From Planctomycetaceae bacterium (lineage in GTDB: Bacteria > Planctomycetota > UBA1135 > GCA-002686595): a stretch of 64,000 nt of DNA. A program made the translations under genes and the position numbers. Shown in pieces: positions 18,270 through 26,120 of this stretch (its first letter is position 1; each line of letters starts with the position of its first letter). The notes beneath the pieces are model-generated. The model was given only the letters and a program-made list of their open reading frames with translations. It searched no databases and was not told the origin of the DNA. The stretch covers positions 62,001 to 126,000 of the forward strand of contig WYBT01000024.1 of the NCBI GenBank assembly GCA_011525785.1. Reading direction: 5' to 3'.

Positions 18270-18755
18270 ATGGAACTCTCGGAGCTCGAGTACCCCAACA
18301 CCGTGTTGCACCTGCCCAACGGGGCGCGCGTCGACTTGCGCGAGCAACTCGGCCTCGCCGCGCGCGAGAGCTTCGCGCGCGTGGGCCTGGACGGGCGCTT
18401 CGCGGTGCTCTCGGCATTCCCCGCTCCCTCACAAGCGCGTCCGCGCGACGAGAGCGAGCGACTGACCGAGCGGCTGCGGCGCGTGATCCGCGCCTTCGAA
18501 GCGCCGGTCATCGACGTGCTCGCCAGTTCGCCCTGCGGCGCGCACACCGAACCCAGCGTCGCCGCCGCGCTCTCACGCCGCGACGCGCTCGCCATCGCGC
18601 GCCTCTTCGATCAAGCCGCGCTGTTCTGGTTCGACGGCGAGCGCATGTGGATCGACTGGACCGACGGCCGCGCCTCGACCGCGCTGCCGATCGCGAGCTC
18701 GGCCTTCAAGGTCAGCGGCCTGCGCGCCGGACTCGACGAATCCGGCGCGCACTGA
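18270..18755 (+). CDS. DUF3293 family protein
   Basis: 161 residues from ATG 18270 (MELSELEYPNTVLHL). The sequence, including FAVLSAFPAPS, an internal region with DVLASSPCGAH, and LARLFDQAALFWFDG ending in a short WIDW segment, matches my memory of the DUF3293 family, small cytosolic proteins of unknown function. There is no signal peptide and no membrane segment. The upstream extension to 18222 was rejected because codons there look non-coding. The gene ends 23 bases before the convergent propeller gene. Confidence 0.7.
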   Translation: MELSELEYPNTVLHLPNGARVDLREQLGLAARESFARVGLDGRFAVLSAFPAPSQARPRDESERLTERLRRVIRAFEAPVIDVLASSPCGAHTEPSVAAALSRRDALAIARLFDQAALFWFDGERMWIDWTDGRASTALPIASSAFKVSGLRAGLDESGAH

Positions 18756-18778
18756 GGGCGAGGTCGTGTGGCCGCGAC

Positions 18779-19987
18779 CTACGGCCGCACCACGAACTCG
18801 AGCGCGTTGCTCAAGGACCAGTTGTCCGGCGGCGCGAAGCCTGCGTCGCGGCCGAGCCACTGGGCCTGGATCGTGGTGCCGGCGGGCAGCGTGTAGTGCT
18901 GGCTCATCCAAGTGTTGAAGTCGAGTTGCCAGGCGCCGCTGCAGTCGGCGACGCCCGTCGGCGAGCCGCCGCTGAAAGCGACGGTGGTGCGCTGACGCGG
19001 CGGAGCGACGCAGTTCGTGCCGCCGCCGAACGGCAGCACCGCGCGGCCGCTGATCCCGAAGGTCAGCGAGCCCGTGCTCTGGTTGCGCACGTTGCTCGCG
19101 CGCAGCACGTAGCCGCTCGACGCGGTCGGGCTGGGGAAGCCTTCGCCTGAGATTGCAGGTGCGCAGCCCAACGAGTTGGTCTTCGCGGTGCAGTAGCTCG
19201 CTTGCTGCGTCGGCGCGAGGAAGGCCAGTCCCTCGTGCGGCGGATCGACGTAGCGGACTTGCGTCGCTTGCCACGAGCCGGGAGTGATGCGCCACAGGCC
19301 GCGCAGGGAGGGGATGAGGCCAATCTCATGGAACGAGGCCCACCAGTCGCCGGTAGGCGGAATCGCGAGGTCGAGAAATCGACCGCCGCTGCCGGTCGGC
19401 ATCACGATCTCGCCGATCCAAATCAACTGGGCTGTGGTGAGTTGGAGCTTGTACACGGCGTACCGATGTGCAGCATCGGCACGGCCGATCGCATAGACGT
19501 CGCCGTTCGACGCCATGGCCATCGCGTTCACGAACTCCCACGAGTACGGAGAGCCGGTGAAGGGGCCTACTAGAGTCCCTTGACCTGTCGACGGATCGAG
19601 CGTGTAGAGGTCAGTTGCAGTGGACACGTACAGCGCATCTGTTGCCGCATCCGCCAGAAGAGCCCGTATTGCCGAGCCGTTGAACGGCACTCCGGCGATG
19701 AGCTTGATCAGGAGCGATCCATTCGCCGGATGCAACGTCAGCAGCGACTGCTGTTGGAACAGCTCGCTGCCCAGTAAGGCGAGTCGGTCGCGATGCACGG
19801 TCATGCGTGCCGGCGGCGGGGTCCCAATCGGCAGGCTCCACAGCAAGTCGGCGCTGCCCGACGCTACGTTGATTCTCTCGATCATCCCGAAACGAACAGC
19901 GATCAGCTCCTCGTTCGCTTGAGGCCAGGCCGGCGCTGTCGCACCGAACGTGACAGCCAGGAGCAACACGAAGCTCGAGCGCTTCAT
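18779..19987 (-). CDS. Secreted beta-propeller-like protein with Cys-rich C-terminal module
   Basis: 402 residues beginning MKRSSFVLLLAVTFGATAPAW, a signal peptide. Residues 25-260 hold beta-propeller-like blades (LLWSLPIG, LYTLDPSTGQG, VYAIGRAD). No catalytic motif is visible. Residues 265-402 (18782-19195) are the shared module: YCTAKTNSLGC, NVRNQSTG, PFGGGTNC, DCSG, QWLGRDAGF and LSNALEFVV. The ATG at 19987 overlaps the stop of the preceding beta-helix gene by 4 bases, so this is the second gene of a two-gene operon. The upstream gene lacks the module and has a different fold, so the two probably act together outside the cell. Confidence 0.85.
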   Translation of the reverse strand: MKRSSFVLLLAVTFGATAPAWPQANEELIAVRFGMIERINVASGSADLLWSLPIGTPPPARMTVHRDRLALLGSELFQQQSLLTLHPANGSLLIKLIAGVPFNGSAIRALLADAATDALYVSTATDLYTLDPSTGQGTLVGPFTGSPYSWEFVNAMAMASNGDVYAIGRADAAHRYAVYKLQLTTAQLIWIGEIVMPTGSGGRFLDLAIPPTGDWWASFHEIGLIPSLRGLWRITPGSWQATQVRYVDPPHEGLAFLAPTQQASYCTAKTNSLGCAPAISGEGFPSPTASSGYVLRASNVRNQSTGSLTFGISGRAVLPFGGGTNCVAPPRQRTTVAFSGGSPTGVADCSGAWQLDFNTWMSQHYTLPAGTTIQAQWLGRDAGFAPPDNWSLSNALEFVVRP

Positions 19988-22272
19988 CGGTACTCTCCGA
20001 CCATGTTCGAGCGCAGGAGGGCTTGGGTGGACGACGCGCCGTCGACGATGAGCCCCTGGAGGTTGAAGTACGTATGCGCACACGAACCGCTGGCGCACTC
20101 GTCGTCGCTCCGTTGCGTTCTCAAGAACGCAAGCTGAGGAATCGAGATTAGGCCAAGTGGGTTCCAGGTCGACAGTGCTGTCGCTCCGAGGTCGAACACG
20201 TGCCACGCCGTCGGCGCGAAGTTGATGTACTTCGCTCGGTAGCCCACGGGTAACGATGCGAGGTTCGTCGGATGTCCCTGTGAGCCAGGCGGATGGATCC
20301 AACCATCGCCAGCGCTGGGCGCCGGTGGCGCGGTGCTCACGTCCTGCAGGCGCAAGTGGCGACCGCTGGTGGTCAGGTCCACACCACCCGCATTCTGAGG
20401 GAGAATGAAGTAACGCATCTGCCGGCCCACGCCCGTCGGATGCATGAACCCCGGCTGGTTGTGGCTCGCTGAGTCGTTCGCCCAGTTGCCCGCCTGGATC
20501 ACCAGCCCACGCTCATCGAAGCCGACGTCCGGCGCGCCGTCCATCACGCGGCCATTGCCCCAATGCTCGCCGTCCCACGAGAACAGGTACAGGTCCTCGG
20601 GCGCGTTGACGGAGTAGATCCACAACGGATCGCTGGCGTGAGGCTGGGTGATGTAGGCCCGCGGCCCCGGCGTCGGCGGCACGAACGACAAGTTCTCCAG
20701 CGGTGAGCCCGGCAGGATGCGCCAGTCCACGTAGTCAGCGAGTCCCGCGATGCTCGTTGCGATGTACTCGCCGACGAAGCCCGGATCGAAGGTGGCCGGC
20801 GTAGTGGGGCTCGGGACCGTGCCGTTCCAGATGCGCACAGCCGGCTGTGACGGGAACGGCGCCGTGGAGCACGACGCAGGTTGAGAATTGCAGTTGCCCC
20901 CGAACTGCGTCACATGACAGTTCCAGTGCGGCCACGGCGAGCCGACGGAACTGACCTGCACGCTGTTGGTGGGTTGCGAGAAGAAGTGCCCGTTGGTCCA
21001 GCCCACGCGGGCGGGGTCGTATGCGTTGGTGTCGACCCCCACGTTATTCAACAGCGCGCTCGTGTCGTGCGCCGCAATGCCCAGCATGGCGAACGGCTGA
21101 ATGGTCGGCTGCGGGTCAAGGTGCGCGAGCCCGCGAGTGCGGAACACGTTGGCGACCAGGCACGGGCTGCCGACGCCACGGTGCACGTTCTGGGTGTCAT
21201 TGGCTCCGATGTTGGGGCAATTCTCTGTGACGTCGATTACGCCGACGGTCTGCGGCCGGCTCTCGCTGGCCCAGGCCCCGGTCGCCGTCTCGCCGTTCCA
21301 GCGCGCGAAAACGAACGTGTTGTGCGCGATCAGCACCCGACTGTCGAGGTACCCGACGTTGAGTCCTTGCCCGCTGTCCCACGTCGGCTTGCGCTGCATG
21401 AAGATCCCGATCTGCGGTCCGTTGAGCGTGTGAGCGCAGTCCGGCGAGCAGGGAATCTGGTGCCTCAGATCGAACACGCAGTTGCTGATCCGCGCGGCAG
21501 GGAAGTAGTCGTTCGACAGGGGATTGAAGTTCGTCATGTACACCTGCACGTCCCCGCCTTGCAGCGTGAACCCGTCGAGAACCTCCGCCGTGTCGTTGTA
21601 CCAATAGAAGGTCGGTGCAGTGTGATGCCAAGGTGCGCCCGTGCTAGCGGTGGGCGAAATGCGCGTCGCGGGGGTCGACTGCGTGTAATCGACAAGCAGC
21701 TCCAAGCCGGTGGTGATGCCAGGCGCGGTCAAGCTCGTCGGCAGGCTCAGAGAGGTGTTCGTGACCGCGAGAACGCTCGTACTCGCTCCTCGAATGACGC
21801 AACGCCGCGCGCCGACGCCTTGAACGTGCACGCGGTCGCGCATCTTGATCGGAAGCACTTCACCGTTCGTGGACGGGCTGTACGTGCCGGGCAACGCGTA
21901 GACAACTGCGTACTGGTCAGGATTGACCGTCGGGTCGTACTGCAGCACCAGGAACTGGTACGCGGCCTCGATCGCGACTCCGAGCGTCTGAAACTTCAGC
22001 GCCGAGTCGTTGATGTAGGGCAGCCACTGCGACGTGTCGTTGAGGTCGGGATCCACGCCGTCGCTGGGGTGAACCCACACGCGCGCCGCCCCGGGATTCA
22101 GCACAGGCGGGATCGACGTTTGAGCGCGCGAGTTCGGCACGGCGGCGACGAACGCGAGCAGGGCTACGAGCACGGTCCGCAGCGCGCGCCAGCCAACGCC
22201 GGCGAAGCGCGCCGCAGACACAGCCTCTAGTCGTCCACGACGGGGGGGGGGGGTGAACCGTTGACGAGACAT
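19984..22272 (-). CDS. Secreted beta-helix-type protein, leader with 12-C tract
   Basis: 762 residues. The N-terminal region contains TLGVAIEAAYQFL, VVYALPGTYSPSTNGEVLPI and DRVHVQGVGARRCVIRG, a pattern of pectate-lyase/DUF1565-type beta-helix proteins, followed by long blocks containing NNVGVDTN and VDWRILPGSPLENL. The signal peptide is LRTVLVALLAFVAAVPNSRAQ, 27 residues into the ATG-started frame. The start is uncertain: ATG 22272 places a run of twelve C (22242-22253) at codons 7-11, while GTG 22221 (VSAARFAG) would give a more normal signal peptide without the tract. No catalytic residues could be assigned. It is operonic with the propeller gene downstream, with a 4-base overlap. Confidence 0.75.
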   Translation of the reverse strand: MSRQRFTPPPRRGRLEAVSAARFAGVGWRALRTVLVALLAFVAAVPNSRAQTSIPPVLNPGAARVWVHPSDGVDPDLNDTSQWLPYINDSALKFQTLGVAIEAAYQFLVLQYDPTVNPDQYAVVYALPGTYSPSTNGEVLPIKMRDRVHVQGVGARRCVIRGASTSVLAVTNTSLSLPTSLTAPGITTGLELLVDYTQSTPATRISPTASTGAPWHHTAPTFYWYNDTAEVLDGFTLQGGDVQVYMTNFNPLSNDYFPAARISNCVFDLRHQIPCSPDCAHTLNGPQIGIFMQRKPTWDSGQGLNVGYLDSRVLIAHNTFVFARWNGETATGAWASESRPQTVGVIDVTENCPNIGANDTQNVHRGVGSPCLVANVFRTRGLAHLDPQPTIQPFAMLGIAAHDTSALLNNVGVDTNAYDPARVGWTNGHFFSQPTNSVQVSSVGSPWPHWNCHVTQFGGNCNSQPASCSTAPFPSQPAVRIWNGTVPSPTTPATFDPGFVGEYIATSIAGLADYVDWRILPGSPLENLSFVPPTPGPRAYITQPHASDPLWIYSVNAPEDLYLFSWDGEHWGNGRVMDGAPDVGFDERGLVIQAGNWANDSASHNQPGFMHPTGVGRQMRYFILPQNAGGVDLTTSGRHLRLQDVSTAPPAPSAGDGWIHPPGSQGHPTNLASLPVGYRAKYINFAPTAWHVFDLGATALSTWNPLGLISIPQLAFLRTQRSDDECASGSCAHTYFNLQGLIVDGASSTQALLRSNMVGEYR
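22242..22253 (-). repeat. Homopolymer run of 12 C (12 G on the plus strand)
   Basis: Twelve identical bases lie at codons 7-11 of the beta-helix gene if it starts at ATG 22272. The present length keeps that start in frame; a change of one or two bases would not. Such runs are prone to slippage and to sequencing error. Confidence 0.9.
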
Positions 22273-22480
22273 GCGCGAAACTCCCTTCGGCGACGAGTGG
22301 AAGTATGTCGAGCGCGCAGTCGCCGCGGGCGCGGCTCGACGAGCCGCCTGCCAGAGCGGCTGGGGCGGAGGCGCGCGAGGGAGCGCCGCCGACACCACCA
22401 ACGCTACACGGGCGGCTCGAAAATCGTCAAGCGAGCCCAGCGAGCGCCGCGCACTGAGGGCGAGGTCGTGTGGGCGGGCG

Positions 22481-25400
22481 CTACGGGCAGACGACGTACT
22501 CGAGCGCGTCGCTGAGCGTCGTCGAGTTCGGCGGCGCGAAGCCCGGGTCGCGGCCCCAGAACTGACAGTTGACGAGCTGGCCGGGCGTCGAGAGGCCGGC
22601 TTGCGGAGCGCCGCCGAGTTGGCCGGCCGCGAAGGCGTTCAGGTCGAGCGAGTAGACGCCCGAGCAGTTGTCCGCGGGCAGCGCGTCGCCGTTCGAGAGC
22701 TGCGTGGGCGTGCGGAAGGTCGGACCGGCGACGCACATCGTTCCGCCTTGGAAGGGCGCGCTCGCACGGCCGTTCAGACCGTAGAAGAGCAGGCCGAGCT
22801 TTTGATTGCGGACCCGGCGAGCGGTGAGGACCCAGCCGCTCGGGCTCGAGGCGCTTGCAGCGCCGCTCGATGAGATGAACGGCGTGCAGCCGAGGCTGTT
22901 GACCTTGGCGGTGCAGTACACGACAGCCGCCGTGCAGCAATCGCCCGCGAGTGCCAGCTGGATCGCGTAGCCCGAGGATCCGGCGCAGTTCTGCGCGCTG
23001 ACGCGGTAGTCGTAGGCCGCACCGCACGCAGCGCTCGCGTCGACGAAACTCGTCGTGTTCGCGGGCAGCGACGCGAGCGTCGACCAAAGCCCTGAATTGG
23101 CGAGCGCGCGCTCCACGGCGAAGCCCGTCTCGTCACTCGCGTTGTCGACCCACTCCAGGCGCACTTGCGTCGCGCCCAGCGTCGTCGTCACCAGGCCCGA
23201 GGGCTGGATCGGCGTCACGTCGCGGCACGCGCCGGGTTTGCTGGTCGGGTCGGCGGGATCCGTGCCGGCGTCGAGTTCGTCGCGATCGAACACGCCGTCG
23301 AGGTCGCGGTCGATGCCGATGCGCGTCTCGCTGCCGCGCGGAACGACCGTGTAGGTCAGCTCGCTGCCCACGGCGGCGAGGTTCCACAGCGTGCTCGAAC
23401 TCACGGTCTGCGTTGCGCGGTCGGACCGGAACGAACTCGAGGCCGGAACCCACGCGTAGCCGCGCGCGATGCCGCCCTGGCGTCCCTTCACCACCACGCC
23501 GACCTTGTTGGCGTTGGCGAAGCCGAGCACCTGATTGATCCAGGCCTGATCCGCCGCCGTCGCGGGACCGTTCAGCGTGCGCTGCTTGCCGACCGCGGCG
23601 TGCGCGTCCTTGCTGGTCCCGCCCGGCGGCTCGGTGAGCGCCGGATTCGTCGAACCCTGCGGCAGGTCCGAGCCCGAGAAGGCCAGCATGAAGGCCGTGA
23701 GGTTCGCGATCATCTGATCGCTGGTCACGGTGAAGACGGGCTCGGCGATGAAGCGCTCGAGCGAGTCGACGCTTCCGTCGTGCAGGTACCCGAAGCCCAC
23801 GGTGTTCAGCGTCTGCGTGAGGTTGAAGCCCGTCTTCTCGTACATGTTCCGCAGCTGCGGCACCTTCATCGTGATGTTGGTCGTGCCGTCGACAGAGACC
23901 AGCATGCGATGGCGCTCGCCCAGCGGACCGGGCGGGAACGGCTGCAGCGTTCCTCCGACCAGGCGATAGTCCGCGCCCGCGCCCGTCGGAAGCGTGTGGC
24001 ACGTCACACAGGCAAGCGTGCCTCCGTCGAGCCGATTCGGCGGACGATAGGCGTTCAACGCCGCGACCGCGTTGCCGTTGGGAAGCGGTTGGCCAGCGGG
24101 CGCGAAGCGGCCCGTCGTGAAGTGCCCGGGCAAGGGCAGGCTCGTCGGGAGCGTGTTGTCGAAGTTGCGATAGGGATTGGGCGGAAACGCGATCGTCGCG
24201 AGGAAGTCCTCGAACTGCTGCATCTCGCCCGGAGTCAGCGTCGCGTCGTCGCCCTGCAGGCCAGTGAACGCTCCCGCGAACTCCTCGATCCCGAAGCGAT
24301 CGCCGCGCCAGTGATGAGGCTCGTGGCCGATGATGTCCTGCAGCGTCTGCGTCGTCATCGGCCCTTTCATCGGGTGCCACGGCGCGAAGCCCGTGTTCAG
24401 TCCGGGAAGGCCGCCGCCGAGGTTCTGACCCGTGAGCGCCTTGCTCGAGCCCGAGGGATCGCCGAGGTCCCACGCGAGTCGATCCATGCGTGCATCGACG
24501 TGGCACGAAGCGCACGCGACGTGTCCGAGCCCGGAGTTCTTGTGCGTGTCGTACAGGTGCTTGCGCCCGAGCTTGATCGCCGCCGGCGACGGATCGTGGA
24601 ACGGGATGCGCGCGATCTCGTACTCCGCGTCGAGGTCGACCACGCTGATCGCGCTCTCGAACTTCGCGAGCACGTAGACCCGCCGACGCGCATCGTCGAC
24701 CACCACTCCGGTCGGGCCTTCGCCCACTTCGATGGTCGGCGCGAGGCCCGCGCGCGCGCCGCTCGAGTCGATCACGACCAAGTTGTTCGAACCCATGCCG
24801 GTGACGAAGCCGCGCAGGCCGTCGGCGCGCCACGCAACGCCGCGCGGATCTCCGAGCGACTTGTTCCGCTCACTCTGCGGCAGCGTGGCCGTCGCGTAGT
24901 TGAGGTGCGAGTTGAGGTCGAGCACGGTGGGCGTGGAGAGGCTCGCCGGATTCACGCGCGCGAGCTGCACGCGCAGGAACTTGCCGTCGAGCACGGGCTC
25001 GAAGCGGACCTCGTTGAGCCCATCGGTCCCGACCACGAACACCTCCCCGCTGGTCGGATGCACACAGAGGGCCATGCAGATGTTCATGAGCCCGCTGGCG
25101 TAACTCACGTTGAGTGTCGTCGAGTCGATCACGGCCAGATCGTGGTCGGCGAGGTCCCAGCCGACAGGCCGGCCCGAGGCCGCTGCGTTCGGCCCGCTGA
25201 CGAAGTTGGTCCAGTCGCCGCCGTTGTCGTCCAGCCAGCGGCCGGCGGCGTTCTTCTTCACGATCAAACTGACCTTCGGCGGCGTTCCGGCCGCCCCATT
25301 GATCGGCGGCACGAACGCTGCGCCGCTGTTGGGCGGCGGATTCTGACCGCCGTACGGGCCGCTCGGATCGCTGACGACGTTCGGCGGAAAGGCGAGCACG

Positions 25401-25996
25401 CCCGCGCCCATGGCGATTCCACCGCCCAGCACCGTCGAGCGATTGCCCGACTCGAACACAGCGGCGAACACGCGGGTTCCGTCGGCGCTGACGGCCAGCG
25501 CGCGCGGGTCCTCGCCGACGATCGACACGCGCTGTGGCGGCAGGTTGAGGTCCGCAAGGTCGAACACGAGCACGCTGTTCGCCTGGCTGCAGCTCACGAA
25601 CGCGCGCGCCGGACTCGAGGTGAACACCACGTCGGTCGGCTCGTCGTCCGTGGCGAGCGTGCGGGCCACGCTGCGCGTCGCGAGGTCGACGATGCTGATC
25701 GAGTCGGAGACGTGGTTGACCACCCACACTTCAGCGCTCGAGCGCGCGCGCACGCTGACCGGATCGAGGCCCACGGGCACGTCGAACGCGCGCACGACGC
25801 CCGCGCCGCGCAGGTCGAAGACCTCGAGGCGGTTGTCGGGCGTGTTGACCGCGAACAGGTGCGTTCCCCCGACCGACAGCTCGAGCGGATGAACGTGGGG
25901 CGTTTCCCAGTTGACGAAACTCGACTGGGCGCCGGCGAGCGCGCACAGCACGGGAACGAGGGCAGCGGTGGCGCAACGAACTGCGGGACGCTTCAT
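22481..25996 (-). CDS. Secreted di-heme cytochrome/beta-propeller fusion with FN3 and Cys-rich C-terminal module
   Basis: 1171 residues from ATG 25996 (MKRPAVRCATAALVPVLCALAGAQ, a signal peptide). Residues 25-600 are YVTN-type beta-propeller blades (LEVFDLRGAGVVRAF, DSISIVDLATRSVARTL, ISVVDLDAEYEIARI). Two c-type heme motifs follow: CASCH in GHVACASCHVDARMDRL and CVTCH in LACVTCHTLP, with a di-heme peroxidase-like region between. A fibronectin type III domain (about residues 930-1010) and the shared C-terminal module (residues 1027-1171, 22484-22918: YCTAKVNSLGC, GGTMC, NCSGVYS, LSDALEYV) complete it. It probably carries out redox chemistry outside the cytoplasmic membrane. The longer upstream frame was rejected; it overlaps the divergent gene's control region. 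Confidence 0.88.
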   Translation of the reverse strand: MKRPAVRCATAALVPVLCALAGAQSSFVNWETPHVHPLELSVGGTHLFAVNTPDNRLEVFDLRGAGVVRAFDVPVGLDPVSVRARSSAEVWVVNHVSDSISIVDLATRSVARTLATDDEPTDVVFTSSPARAFVSCSQANSVLVFDLADLNLPPQRVSIVGEDPRALAVSADGTRVFAAVFESGNRSTVLGGGIAMGAGVLAFPPNVVSDPSGPYGGQNPPPNSGAAFVPPINGAAGTPPKVSLIVKKNAAGRWLDDNGGDWTNFVSGPNAAASGRPVGWDLADHDLAVIDSTTLNVSYASGLMNICMALCVHPTSGEVFVVGTDGLNEVRFEPVLDGKFLRVQLARVNPASLSTPTVLDLNSHLNYATATLPQSERNKSLGDPRGVAWRADGLRGFVTGMGSNNLVVIDSSGARAGLAPTIEVGEGPTGVVVDDARRRVYVLAKFESAISVVDLDAEYEIARIPFHDPSPAAIKLGRKHLYDTHKNSGLGHVACASCHVDARMDRLAWDLGDPSGSSKALTGQNLGGGLPGLNTGFAPWHPMKGPMTTQTLQDIIGHEPHHWRGDRFGIEEFAGAFTGLQGDDATLTPGEMQQFEDFLATIAFPPNPYRNFDNTLPTSLPLPGHFTTGRFAPAGQPLPNGNAVAALNAYRPPNRLDGGTLACVTCHTLPTGAGADYRLVGGTLQPFPPGPLGERHRMLVSVDGTTNITMKVPQLRNMYEKTGFNLTQTLNTVGFGYLHDGSVDSLERFIAEPVFTVTSDQMIANLTAFMLAFSGSDLPQGSTNPALTEPPGGTSKDAHAAVGKQRTLNGPATAADQAWINQVLGFANANKVGVVVKGRQGGIARGYAWVPASSSFRSDRATQTVSSSTLWNLAAVGSELTYTVVPRGSETRIGIDRDLDGVFDRDELDAGTDPADPTSKPGACRDVTPIQPSGLVTTTLGATQVRLEWVDNASDETGFAVERALANSGLWSTLASLPANTTSFVDASAACGAAYDYRVSAQNCAGSSGYAIQLALAGDCCTAAVVYCTAKVNSLGCTPFISSSGAASASSPSGWVLTARRVRNQKLGLLFYGLNGRASAPFQGGTMCVAGPTFRTPTQLSNGDALPADNCSGVYSLDLNAFAAGQLGGAPQAGLSTPGQLVNCQFWGRDPGFAPPNSTTLSDALEYVVCP

Positions 25997-26120
25997 GGGC
26001 GCAAGGCTCGGGCGGGGTGGGCGGACGCGAAGGACGCGAAGGGTATCAGCGCGGTCCGCTCGCGGGGTGAATCGCGGGTCAAGCTCGCTACCGTCTCGGA
26101 GAGCGAAAGGAACGCGCCAC

